Shown here piece by piece: positions 5,650-12,242 of a stretch of 12,242 bases of DNA (its first letter is position 1; each line of letters opens with the position of its first letter). The notes under the pieces were generated by a model. That model ran no database searches. It was not told where the DNA came from and saw only the letters and a list, made by a program, of their open reading frames with translations. The translations under genes were made by a program, and so were the position numbers. The stretch lies in contig JALSPN010000119.1 of assembly GCA_026985945.1 (NCBI GenBank), positions 1 through 12,242 on the forward strand, read 5' to 3'. The DNA is from Thermodesulfobacteriales bacterium (GTDB lineage Bacteria > Desulfobacterota > Thermodesulfobacteria > Thermodesulfobacteriales > Thermodesulfatatoraceae).

Positions 5650-8304
5650 GTGCGTTATCTTAAGGGAAAGGAAGTCCGCAAACTGTTTCTGGATTACTTC
5701 GCCCGTCACGGGCACGAGATAGTGCCAAGCTCGCCTCTTATGCCAGCCGATGACCCAACCCTCCTTTTTACCAACGCCGGTATGGTGCAGTTCAAAAAGG
5801 TCTTTCTCGGCCAGGAGGAGCGCCCTTACAAGCGGGCCGCTTCCTGCCAGAAATGTGTCCGGGCTGGTGGCAAGCACAACGATCTTGAAAATGTAGGCTA
5901 TACCGCCAGGCACCACACCTTTTTTGAAATGCTCGGAAACTTCTCTTTTGGAGATTACTTTAAACGGGAAGCTATTGCTCTCGCCTGGGAGTTTCTCACC
6001 AAAGAACTTGAGCTTCCTGTGGAACGTCTTTACGTGACGATCTATAAGGATGACGACGAAGCCGCCCTCCTCTGGAAGGAAATCGCAGGGCTTCCGGAAG
6101 ACAGAATCGTGCGTCTGGGAGAGGCCGATAACTTCTGGGCCATGGGTGATACGGGCCCCTGTGGGCCCTGCTCGGAAATTATCTTTGATCAGGGCCCGGA
6201 GGTAGGCTGTAAACGCCCTGATTGCCGGGTGGGCTGTGATTGTGACCGCTTTTTAGAGCTCTGGAACCTGGTCTTCATGCAATATGAGCGGGATGAAAAT
6301 GGCCGTCTCAGTCCGCTTCCGCGCCCCTGTATCGATACCGGGATGGGGCTTGAACGCATCACCGCCACCTTACAGGGAGTTCGAACCAACTTTGATTGTG
6401 ATCTCTTTGCCGGGCTTATGGCCAAAATTTCCGACCTGACAGGTCTTCATTACGGGGAAAATCCCAGAGAGGATGTGGCCTTCCGGGTCATTGCCGATCA
6501 TTCTCGGGCCTCGGCCTTTCTTATTGCTGACGGTGTCCTGCCTTCAAACGAAGGGCGGGGTTACGTATTGCGGCGTATCATCAGGCGGGCCATCCGCTTC
6601 GGTCGGGTGCTCGGCCTTGAAAAACCCTTTCTCTATGAAACGGCCCTGGTAGTGGTAGATGAAATGGGGGATACCTACCCTGAACTTCTTCGGGCCAGGC
6701 AAACCATTGAAAAAATTTTGATTCTTGAAGAAGAACGCTTCCGGGAAACCCTTGAAAGGGGGCTTGCTCTTCTTGAAGATGAGCTTCAAAAGCTTTCTTC
6801 ACGCGGAGAGAAGGTCATCCCGGGGGAATTTATCTTTAAACTCTACGACACTTACGGCTTTCCCTATGACATCGTGCGGGATGTGGCTCTTGAAAGGGGT
6901 TTTTCGCTTGATATAGCGGGTTTTGAGCGGGAAATGCAAAAACAGAGGGAAAGGAGCCGCAAACACTGGAAGGGAGAACTGGCCAAGGCTCCAGAAGTCT
7001 TCAGACACCTTCTTGAAGCCGGGCTCGGTAAGAACTTCGTCGGCTACGAAACCACCGAAGCGGAGGCCGAAATACTGGCCCTGGTCAAGAAGGGAGAAGA
7101 GATTTCTGAAGCTGGAGAAGGAGAAGAGGTGGAAGCGGTTTTTTCAAAGACACCTTTTTACGGAGAGGCCGGGGGCCAGGTAGGGGATACGGGGCTTGTT
7201 ATCTCTGATACCGGCCAGGCTGAGGTCACCGACACTTACCGCTTAGGAGATCTTTTTATCCACAAGCTTCGCGTCAAAAAGGGCCTCTTGAAAAAGGGCG
7301 AGACCGTAAAACTTTCCGTCTTCTCCTCCAGACGGGCTGCGATAGCCAGGCATCACACCGCCACCCATCTCCTACATGCCGCTTTAAGGCGCCTTCTTGG
7401 GGATCATGTCCACCAGGCCGGCTCTCTCGTAGCACCGGACCGGCTGCGCTTTGATTTCACGCATTTTGAGCCCTTAAAAATAGAAGAAATCTTTGCCATT
7501 GAGGACCTTGTTAACGCTCGCATTCGGGATGATCTTCCGGTTGAAGACAGGATCATGCCTTACAAAGAAGCGGTAGATCAGGGGGCCATGGCCCTTTTTG
7601 GCGAAAAATACGGCGATATGGTGCGGGTCATCCGAATAGGTGGTTTCTCTATGGAGCTTTGCGGGGGGACTCACGTGCGGCGTACCGGAGAGATCGGCTA
7701 CTTTAAAATTATTTCCGAAAGCAGCGTTTCCGCCGGGGTGCGGCGTGTGGAGGCCGTGGCTGGTGAGGCTGCGGTCAATTTTGTCCACGAGCTTGAGAGG
7801 GAAAGATGGCGTCTGGCTGCCAGGCTTAAGGCGTCTCCGGCCGAATTTGAGAAACGCCTGGAAGGCGTGCTCAAACAGGTCAAAGAACTTCAGCAAGAGG
7901 TAGAAAGCCTGAGAAGACAGCTGACCCGCGGGGGTCTGGAAGGCCTCCTTGAGAAGGCAGAAGAGATAAACGGAGTTAAAGTCCTGGCAGCCCGGGTGGA
8001 AGCCAAAGATGCCAAAACCCTCCGTGAAATGGGAGATTTCCTGCGGGATCGTCTGGGCTCTGGGGTCGTGATTCTGGCTACAGCGGCTGACGGCAAGGCC
8101 CAACTTCTGGCTATGGTTACCAGAGATCTTGCCAGCAAGCTGCACGCCGGAAAGATCATCCAGGAACTTGCCCCTCTTGTTGGTGGCCGGGGGGGAGGCC
8201 GCCCGGAGATGGCCCAGGGTGGCGGACCCAGGGTGGAAGGGCTAAAGGAAGCCTTGAAAAAGGCCCGCGAAATTGTGGCTGCCCAGCTCTCAAAGAAAAA
8301 TTAA
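5650..8304 (+). CDS. alaS: Alanyl-tRNA synthetase
   Basis: An 884-residue AlaRS that charges tRNA-Ala in the cytoplasm. Domains in order: class II catalytic core ('PADDPTLLFTNAGMVQFKKVFLG', 'ARHHTFFEMLGNFSFGDYF', 'DTGPCGPCSEI', 'DTGMGLERI'), a tRNA-recognition helical region, the editing domain with its zinc site H569, H573, C671, H675 (HHTATH and ELCGGTH), a coiled-coil stretch around residues 730-770 and a glycine-rich DHHA1 C-domain ending 'GGRGGGRPEMAQGGG'. An extra cysteine cluster, C187, C192, C196, C198, sits in the core, as in some other bacterial AlaRSs. The GTG at 5650 is preferred: GGAGGAG lies 3-5 nt upstream and the protein then begins 'MRYLKGKEVRKLFLDYF'. The ATG at 5620 overlaps the -10 promoter element. 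The stop overlaps the feoA stop on the other strand. Confidence 0.97.
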   Translation: MRYLKGKEVRKLFLDYFARHGHEIVPSSPLMPADDPTLLFTNAGMVQFKKVFLGQEERPYKRAASCQKCVRAGGKHNDLENVGYTARHHTFFEMLGNFSFGDYFKREAIALAWEFLTKELELPVERLYVTIYKDDDEAALLWKEIAGLPEDRIVRLGEADNFWAMGDTGPCGPCSEIIFDQGPEVGCKRPDCRVGCDCDRFLELWNLVFMQYERDENGRLSPLPRPCIDTGMGLERITATLQGVRTNFDCDLFAGLMAKISDLTGLHYGENPREDVAFRVIADHSRASAFLIADGVLPSNEGRGYVLRRIIRRAIRFGRVLGLEKPFLYETALVVVDEMGDTYPELLRARQTIEKILILEEERFRETLERGLALLEDELQKLSSRGEKVIPGEFIFKLYDTYGFPYDIVRDVALERGFSLDIAGFEREMQKQRERSRKHWKGELAKAPEVFRHLLEAGLGKNFVGYETTEAEAEILALVKKGEEISEAGEGEEVEAVFSKTPFYGEAGGQVGDTGLVISDTGQAEVTDTYRLGDLFIHKLRVKKGLLKKGETVKLSVFSSRRAAIARHHTATHLLHAALRRLLGDHVHQAGSLVAPDRLRFDFTHFEPLKIEEIFAIEDLVNARIRDDLPVEDRIMPYKEAVDQGAMALFGEKYGDMVRVIRIGGFSMELCGGTHVRRTGEIGYFKIISESSVSAGVRRVEAVAGEAAVNFVHELERERWRLAARLKASPAEFEKRLEGVLKQVKELQQEVESLRRQLTRGGLEGLLEKAEEINGVKVLAARVEAKDAKTLREMGDFLRDRLGSGVVILATAADGKAQLLAMVTRDLASKLHAGKIIQELAPLVGGRGGGRPEMAQGGGPRVEGLKEALKKAREIVAAQLSKKN

Positions 8305-8531
8305 AGCTTTTCCACCAGGATTTTGGCCGCCTCCTCGTGGCGAAGGCTTACGTGGTAGCCCTTGACCTCGTATTCCACCGGATCTTTAAGCGGGGCGTAA
8401 CGCACAACCCTTATCCTGGCACCCGGCACAAATCCCATCTCCATGAGCCGGATCCGAAAGGGACCATTGCCAAGGATCTTCAAAATTTTACCCTCTTCTC
8501 CGGTTCGGAGATCTTCAAGCCTGAGCTCCAC
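8301..8531 (-). CDS. feoA: FeoA family protein
   Basis: A 76-residue SH3-like FeoA protein, normally a cytoplasmic accessory of the ferrous-iron transporter FeoB. The landmark 'GPFRIRLMEMGFVPGARIRVVRYAPLKDPVEYEVKGYHVSLRHEEAAKILV' covers the whole domain. The start is GTG at 8531: AGGAGG lies 6 nt upstream, 10 nt after the fur stop, and the resulting length is typical. A longer in-frame start at 8621 would run far into fur. The gene is the second of a fur-feoA operon. Unusually, no feoB follows; the next gene, alaS, converges and shares the palindromic TTAA with its stop codon. FeoB may lie elsewhere, or this FeoA may have another partner. Confidence 0.93.
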   Translation of the reverse strand: MELRLEDLRTGEEGKILKILGNGPFRIRLMEMGFVPGARIRVVRYAPLKDPVEYEVKGYHVSLRHEEAAKILVEKL

Positions 8532-8541
8532 CGCCTTCCTC

Positions 8542-9021
8542 CTAAGGACGATATTGTTTTTTGAGACAATCAGGGCAATATCCGAGGAGCTCAAAACGCA
8601 GGCCGGTAAGCCGGTAGCCAAATTCCTTGGTGATGTGCTCTTCGATTTCTTTGATCCGGTGGTCAGTAAACTCCTCTACTTTACGGCATTCAAGACAGCG
8701 CACGTGGGCATGGGGTTCGTGGCCGTAAACGTGTTCGTAATGCATGTGGCCATCTTCGTGATAGACCTCCTGGATAAGACCGCAGTCGATAAGAAGGGGG
8801 AGAGTGCGATAGATGGAGGCCTTGGAGAGCTTTTTACCCTTGTTGCGGAGGCGGAGATAGAGCTCGTCCACGTCGAAATGATCGTGAATTTCAAAGATCT
8901 CTCGCACGATAATCTCTCTTTCCGGGGTGAAACGCAGGCCCTTGCGCCGGATATATTCCTTGAAAATCTCGATCTCCGGTAAATGTTCCGTCTCCTTTGT
9001 TTTTGCGTTGGTTTTGGGCAT
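8542..9021 (-). CDS. fur: Fur-family metalloregulator with altered ligand set
   Basis: A 159-residue Fur-family repressor: winged-helix DNA-binding domain (recognition helix near 'SKASIYRTLPLLIDCGLI') and a metal-binding dimerisation domain. The structural zinc pairs are present (C109/C112 and C149/C152). Aligned by eye with E. coli Fur, ligands H33, E81, H88 and H90 are kept (H48, E96, H104, H106) and E108 corresponds to E117, favouring Fur over PerR, which has Asp there. H87, D89 and H125 are replaced by P103, A105 and L141. Metal specificity is therefore open (iron most likely from the feoA linkage). The ATG at 9021 has CAGGAG 6 nt upstream. Promoter and a candidate operator lie just upstream, suggesting autoregulation. 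Confidence 0.93.
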   Translation of the reverse strand: MPKTNAKTKETEHLPEIEIFKEYIRRKGLRFTPEREIIVREIFEIHDHFDVDELYLRLRNKGKKLSKASIYRTLPLLIDCGLIQEVYHEDGHMHYEHVYGHEPHAHVRCLECRKVEEFTDHRIKEIEEHITKEFGYRLTGLRFELLGYCPDCLKKQYRP

Positions 9022-9043
9022 TTAAAGCTCCTGAGTAAAACGA

Positions 9044-9069
9044 TAGTTGCATTTCTTTTACAATTACTA
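9044..9069. promoter_or_regulatory. Candidate Fur-family operator between fur and the reductase gene
   Basis: TTGCA at 9047-9051 and TACAA at 9059-9063 form an imperfect inverted repeat with a 7-nt spacer, inside outer TAGT and ACTA arms. It overlaps the -10 region of the predicted fur promoter. It is not a classical GATAATGATAATCATTATC box; assignment rests on symmetry and position only. Confidence 0.35.
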
Positions 9070-9093
9070 AAAGATTTTGAGCAATCTTGTCAA
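9063..9093 (-). promoter_or_regulatory. Predicted fur promoter
   Basis: A perfect -35 TTGACA on the minus strand (9093-9088) is followed after 18-19 nt by a weak -10 (TAGTAA or AGTAAT). It overlaps the candidate operator and drives fur-feoA. Confidence 0.45.
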
Positions 9094-9117
9094 GTTAAAC
9101 CAGAACCGACATATTAT
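9087..9117 (+). promoter_or_regulatory. Predicted promoter of the sulfite-reductase-like gene
   Basis: TATTAT at 9112-9117 is a good -10, preceded at 19 nt by TTGTCA (9087-9092). The -35 lies in the palindrome CTTGTCAAG (9086-9094), which also supplies the fur -35 on the other strand. Confidence 0.4.
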
Positions 9118-9144
9118 TCTAGAACTTCTGGCCAGGAGGTGTTC

Positions 9145-9795
9145 ATGATACCAGGGCTTATTCCACAAAAGGATGGCTCCTTTGCCATCAGTATTGAGCT
9201 TCCTGAAGGTAAGATCTCGGCTTCCATTCTCCGGGTCCTTACAAAACTTGCCGAAGAAGGGGCTTTCGTCCACCCAACTACGGCCCAGAAGATAATGATC
9301 CTCGGGCTTTCAGAGAACAAGGCCCGACAAGCCCTTCAGGCACTGGAGGCTTGCGGGGCCCGGATCAGGAAATCCGGCCGGAGTCTTCAGCCGCGCACCT
9401 GTGTAGGGCTTCCTTACTGTAAGCTGGCTCTTCAGGAGACCTTTCCTCTGGCGCAGGCCATTTATGAAGCCTTTCCGGAAGAGGAACTACCGCACAAGTT
9501 CAAGATCGGCGTTTCGGGTTGCCCGGCCTGCTGTTCCTGGGCCAACGTTCTTGACCTGGGCTTTGTGGGAGTGCGAGATGGTTTCAAAGTGTATATAGGA
9601 GGGAAAGGAGGATACCGCCCCAAAGAAGGGCTCTTCCTCACCAAAGTGCACACCACCGAAGAGGCCCTTTCCCTGACCCGCAAGATCTTAGATCTCTTCA
9701 AGGCCCGCGGGCAGAAGAAAAAGCGCTTTCACACCGTAATTTCCAGAATGACACCCGAGGAGCTCCGCAAGACCCTGGGGCTTAATACCACCTAG
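9145..9795 (+). CDS. Small siroheme/4Fe-4S sulfite-reductase-like protein (assimilatory type)
   Basis: A 216-residue single-domain member of the nitrite/sulfite reductase family. An N-terminal ferredoxin-like half-domain (about residues 10-70) is followed by the siroheme-4Fe-4S cysteine motif C86-x5-C92 ('RTCVGLPYC') and C126-x3-C130 ('SGCPACC'), then 'DLGFVGVRDGFKVYIGGKGG'. The size and layout resemble the low-molecular-weight assimilatory-type sulfite reductase of Desulfovibrio vulgaris, which reduces sulfite to sulfide with one siroheme. Substrate here is inferred; nitrite or another oxyanion is possible. The ATG at 9145 has AGGAGG about 5 nt upstream. The frame is open upstream to 8983, but that region holds the promoters and antisense fur. 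The gene is divergent from fur and overlaps trpS tail-to-tail by 14 nt. No electron-donor or siroheme-synthesis gene lies beside it. Confidence 0.85.
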   Translation: MIPGLIPQKDGSFAISIELPEGKISASILRVLTKLAEEGAFVHPTTAQKIMILGLSENKARQALQALEACGARIRKSGRSLQPRTCVGLPYCKLALQETFPLAQAIYEAFPEEELPHKFKIGVSGCPACCSWANVLDLGFVGVRDGFKVYIGGKGGYRPKEGLFLTKVHTTEEALSLTRKILDLFKARGQKKKRFHTVISRMTPEELRKTLGLNTT

Positions 9796-10780
9796 TTCCG
9801 AAGAGGGCCTCCTTGGCCTCCTCCAGGGTCTGGCGGGCGAAGTTTCTTGCTTTTTCGTTTCCGGCGGCCATAATTTCTTCAAAAAGGCGGGGTTTTTCCT
9901 CAAGCTCCCGCCGCCTTTCCCAGAGCGGCTTGAGACCTTCTACCACCTTTTCTGCCAGCCTCTTTTTGCAGGCCACACAGCCCAGTTCTGCCGCTTTGCA
10001 GGCCGTAACAATTTCTTCGATTTCTTCTTCAGAAGAATAGAGTTTTATGAGCTGAAAGGCCACACAGCGATTTTCAGGGTCTCCGGGGTCACTTTTTCGG
10101 GGACGCTTCACATCCGTTACCATGGCCTGGATCTTCTGCCGCACGGTGTTTTCGTCGTCGTTCAGAAAAATGGCATTTCCGAAACTTTTGCTCATTTTCC
10201 GGCCGTCTGTGCCCGGAATTTTGGGCACTTCTCCCAGAAGAGGCTCTGGAAGGGGGAAAGTTTCACCGTAGAGATAATTGAAGCGACGAGCAATCTCACG
10301 GGTAAGCTCAAGGTGTGGGAGCTGGTCCACTCCCACCGGAACTTTTTGCGCCTTGTAGATGAGGATGTCTGCCGCCTGAAGCACCGGATACCCCAGGAAG
10401 CCGTAAGTAGCGAGGTCTTTTTGTTTCAATTCTCGTATCATGTCTTTATAGGTGGGATTACGCTCCAGCCAGGAAACCGGGGTGAACATGGCAAAGAGGA
10501 GATAGAGTTCGGCGTGTTCCTTGATGGCACTCTGGGTGAAAAGGACTGAACGTTCGGGATCAAGCCCCACGGCCAGCCATTCCAGGAGAAGCTCCCGGGA
10601 AAAGGCCGGAATATTTTTGGGGTTTTCGTATTCCGTAGTAAGGGCGTGCCAATCAGCCACAAAATAAAAGCACTGGTATTCTTCCTGGAGTTTAAGCCAA
10701 TTTTTAAGGACCCCGTGAAGGTGCCCCAGGTGAAGGGGCCCGGTAGGGCGCATGCCACTCAAAACTCGCTTCTTGGTCAC
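9782..10780 (-). CDS. trpS: Tryptophanyl-tRNA synthetase with Fe-S type cysteine motif
   Basis: A 332-residue class I TrpRS that charges tRNA-Trp. It shows 'SGMRPTGPLHLGHLHG' (HIGH-type motif at residues 17-20), 'YPVLQAADIL', 'VPVGVDQLPHLELTREIARRFN' and 'GRKMSKSFGN' (KMSKS at 195-199). The C-terminal anticodon-side region has four cysteines, C239, C261, C268 and C271, spaced C-x21-C-x6-C-x2-C. This nearly equals the C-x22-C-x6-C-x2-C that binds a 4Fe-4S cluster in Thermotoga maritima TrpRS, so a cluster is likely here too. The start is GTG at 10780, with GGGGAGG 6 nt upstream and a 4-nt GTGA overlap with the protease stop, indicating translational coupling. It is the last gene of its operon. 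Confidence 0.97.
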   Translation of the reverse strand: MTKKRVLSGMRPTGPLHLGHLHGVLKNWLKLQEEYQCFYFVADWHALTTEYENPKNIPAFSRELLLEWLAVGLDPERSVLFTQSAIKEHAELYLLFAMFTPVSWLERNPTYKDMIRELKQKDLATYGFLGYPVLQAADILIYKAQKVPVGVDQLPHLELTREIARRFNYLYGETFPLPEPLLGEVPKIPGTDGRKMSKSFGNAIFLNDDENTVRQKIQAMVTDVKRPRKSDPGDPENRCVAFQLIKLYSSEEEIEEIVTACKAAELGCVACKKRLAEKVVEGLKPLWERRRELEEKPRLFEEIMAAGNEKARNFARQTLEEAKEALFGTRWY

Positions 10781-11433
10781 AGCAGGCCTCCCCGTAAAAA
10801 GTAGCTAAGTTTAAGGATCGCCGGGAGTATAATTTTTTGAATGGTCCCTGTAAAGATGAGCAACAAAAGAATGATAAAGCCGAAGGGCTCAAGGCGTGAA
10901 TAATGCCAGGCAAGTTTTCTCGGAAGTAGCCCCATAAGGACTTTACTCCCGTCAAGGGGCGGAATGGGAAGCAGGTTAAAGATGGCAAGGCCCACGTTTA
11001 ATTGCACCCCGAGAGCCAGCATCAAAAGGATGGGTTTTCCGAAAAAGCGCACTACCTCATGCCCCAGAAAAGAAAGGGGCCAGAGAAAGAGGTGTAAATT
11101 GCGTAGAAGCAGCCCGCAGAGGGCAGCAAGCAGGATATTGGCCGCAGGGCCTGCCAGAGCAATCCACATCATGTCCTGTCGGGGAGATTTGAGATGGCGG
11201 GGATCAACCGGGACCGGTTTCGCCCAGCCGATGGCCTGCGTGAGCACAAAAGCCAGGGTGCCAAAAAAATCAAGGTGTTTGATGGGATTTAAGGTGAGGC
11301 GGCCTGCTAACTTAGGGGTGGGGTCTCCGAGACGGTAAGCCACCAGCCCGTGTGCCACCTCGTGAATGGTAACCGCAGCCAGAAGGGGAACCGTCATCAC
11401 GATCAAGATGTGCAAATCAGGAAGAAAAGACAT
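10777..11433 (-). CDS. Site-2 protease family zinc metalloprotease (M50)
   Basis: A 218-residue polytopic membrane protein of the short M50/S2P type. The zinc motif HEVAH is at residues 24-28 in the first membrane segment, and the third ligand motif 'NLLPIPPLDG' (N153 to D161) lies in a later one. Other helices are visible around residues 55-70, 88-110, 135-152 and 180-205. There is no PDZ domain, unlike RseP, so this resembles the compact SpoIVFB-like or YwhC-like group, whose substrates are mostly unknown. The ATG at 11433 has AAGGAG 7 nt upstream and overlaps the upstream nucleotidyltransferase gene by 17 nt; the stop overlaps trpS by 4 nt. This protease commonly neighbours trpS in many genomes. 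Confidence 0.93.
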   Translation of the reverse strand: MSFLPDLHILIVMTVPLLAAVTIHEVAHGLVAYRLGDPTPKLAGRLTLNPIKHLDFFGTLAFVLTQAIGWAKPVPVDPRHLKSPRQDMMWIALAGPAANILLAALCGLLLRNLHLFLWPLSFLGHEVVRFFGKPILLMLALGVQLNVGLAIFNLLPIPPLDGSKVLMGLLPRKLAWHYSRLEPFGFIILLLLIFTGTIQKIILPAILKLSYFLRGGLL

Positions 11434-12242
11434 GCGGATACTCCTTCTTCAAAAAAGAAATTTCATCTTCACGATCCTTTAAGAGACCATCAATTTTAGC
11501 GGCTCGCAAACGTTTTAGCATCTCTCCCACCAAAGGCCCGGGAGAAACTCCAAGACGGAGAAGATCATCACCATTCAGATGAGGGCGAGCCCTGCGGGCT
11601 GAAAGGGCAAGGTCTATCTCCCTCCTGAATTCCGGAAAGAGGGCCTTAAAGGCCAGGAGGGCTGAGAGAGGGGCTTTTTCAAGAAAAAAGACCTTTTCGC
11701 TTAAAGGCCGGGACGGGTGTAAAAGATCTTTTCGGGATACAAGGATCTTTAAAAAAGAAAGAAGGTTCTTGCTCCTTTGAGGGGAAATACCGAAACGGGC
11801 CAGGTCTTCAGGTGGAGTAAGGACGAGGAGGACCGCCTCAAGCTTTTCTTCATCTTTCAGGGCGGAATAGGAAGGGTCTTTTAGAAGGTCTTTAAGGGAG
11901 CCTAAATTTTTGCTTTCGAGCCCAAGATCTCCCAAAAGACTCGCCTCCGAAAGCCAGCCAAAGACGGCCCAGGGATCTTTCTCCATAAGGATGCGCTTCA
12001 ATTCGTTTTTAAGGCGTGCGGGAGATAAGAGCGAGAGGGCTCTAAACTTTCGGGCCAGGGCCAGGGCCCTTTCAAAGTTTCTGGTGGGTTTGAGATTAAA
12101 ACGGGTAGCGTAGCGAGCAGCCCGGAAAATCCGGGTGGGATCATCTACCAGGCTCATGGTATGAAGGACTTCCAGCCGCGACCCGGCAAGGTCCCTTTCG
12201 CCACCGTAAAAATCGATCAGGGTCAACTCCTCAAGCTCAAGG
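11417..12242 (-). CDS. tRNA nucleotidyltransferase / poly(A) polymerase family, 5' end outside window
   Basis: The last 274 codons or so of a class II tRNA nucleotidyltransferase-family enzyme, which adds C and/or A to tRNA 3' ends. The frame continues open to the window edge ('LELEELTLIDFYGG'), so the in-frame TTG at 12226 is not a real start. Visible are 'DFYGGERDL', 'VLHTMSLVDDPTRIFRAARYATRF' (the conserved DPTRIxRAxR helix that follows the nucleotide-binding head) and 'LSPARLKNELKRIL', then a helical body and tail domain. The 'DFYGG' wording resembles long CBS/DHH-containing A-adding enzymes more than E. coli Cca, but the catalytic head is not in view, so CCA, CC or A specificity cannot be decided. 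First visible gene of the operon with the M50 protease and trpS. Confidence 0.9.
   Translation of the reverse strand, partial: LELEELTLIDFYGGERDLAGSRLEVLHTMSLVDDPTRIFRAARYATRFNLKPTRNFERALALARKFRALSLLSPARLKNELKRILMEKDPWAVFGWLSEASLLGDLGLESKNLGSLKDLLKDPSYSALKDEEKLEAVLLVLTPPEDLARFGISPQRSKNLLSFLKILVSRKDLLHPSRPLSEKVFFLEKAPLSALLAFKALFPEFRREIDLALSARRARPHLNGDDLLRLGVSPGPLVGEMLKRLRAAKIDGLLKDREDEISFLKKEYPHVFSS

Noticed and set aside
7474..8145. A 223-codon open frame antisense to the 3' half of alaS
   Set aside because: No recognisable protein; the plus-strand AlaRS editing and C-terminal domains are unbroken there.
8443..8982. A 179-codon plus-strand frame across feoA and fur
   Set aside because: It is the antisense shadow of two clear genes and shows no motif of its own.

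Overview
This 12.2 kb window is a compact, housekeeping-rich stretch of a bacterial chromosome of roughly balanced GC content. The gene set suggests a thermophilic or anaerobic member of the Desulfobacterota/Thermodesulfobacteria: a DUF6178-type protein, a TrmD-linked SPOUT methyltransferase, a stand-alone siroheme sulfite-reductase-like protein, a TrpS with an Fe-S type cysteine motif and a cysteine-rich AlaS. This placement is inferred from gene content and protein style, not from a phylogenetic marker search. Genes are packed tightly, usually with 1-17 nt overlaps, and five of them start with GTG or TTG.

Layout. Minus-strand block 1 (31-4505) reads trmD > SPOUT RNA methyltransferase > rplS > rnhB > yraN > DUF6178 gene. 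It is the back half of the widespread ffh-rpsP-KH-rimM-trmD-rplS-rnhB translation operon. The expected rimM/rpsP half is missing: immediately upstream of trmD lies the 3' third of a hemA gene (glutamyl-tRNA reductase) on the opposite strand, with its catalytic and NADPH domains absent. This junction is either a rearrangement breakpoint or an assembly join and is the most unusual part of the window. A 160-nt gene-free stretch follows (5055-5215) with several hairpins and a likely terminator. Next come a plus-strand YkgJ-type cysteine-cluster gene and alaS (5650-8304).

alaS converges on a minus-strand fur-feoA pair (8301-9021); their stop codons overlap. fur is divergent from a small siroheme/4Fe-4S sulfite-reductase-like gene (9145-9795). 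The 123 bp between them holds back-to-back promoters that share one -35 palindrome, plus a candidate operator. The reductase gene overlaps tail-to-tail with trpS, the last gene of minus-strand block 2: tRNA nucleotidyltransferase (5' end outside the window) > site-2 protease > trpS.

Functionally, most genes serve translation: tRNA methylation, 3'-end addition, two aminoacyl-tRNA synthetases, ribosomal protein L19 and RNase HII. Inserted among them is a small iron/sulfur module: a Fur-family regulator with altered metal ligands, FeoA without FeoB, and the siroheme reductase. No tRNA, rRNA, CRISPR array, insertion sequence or prophage gene was seen.
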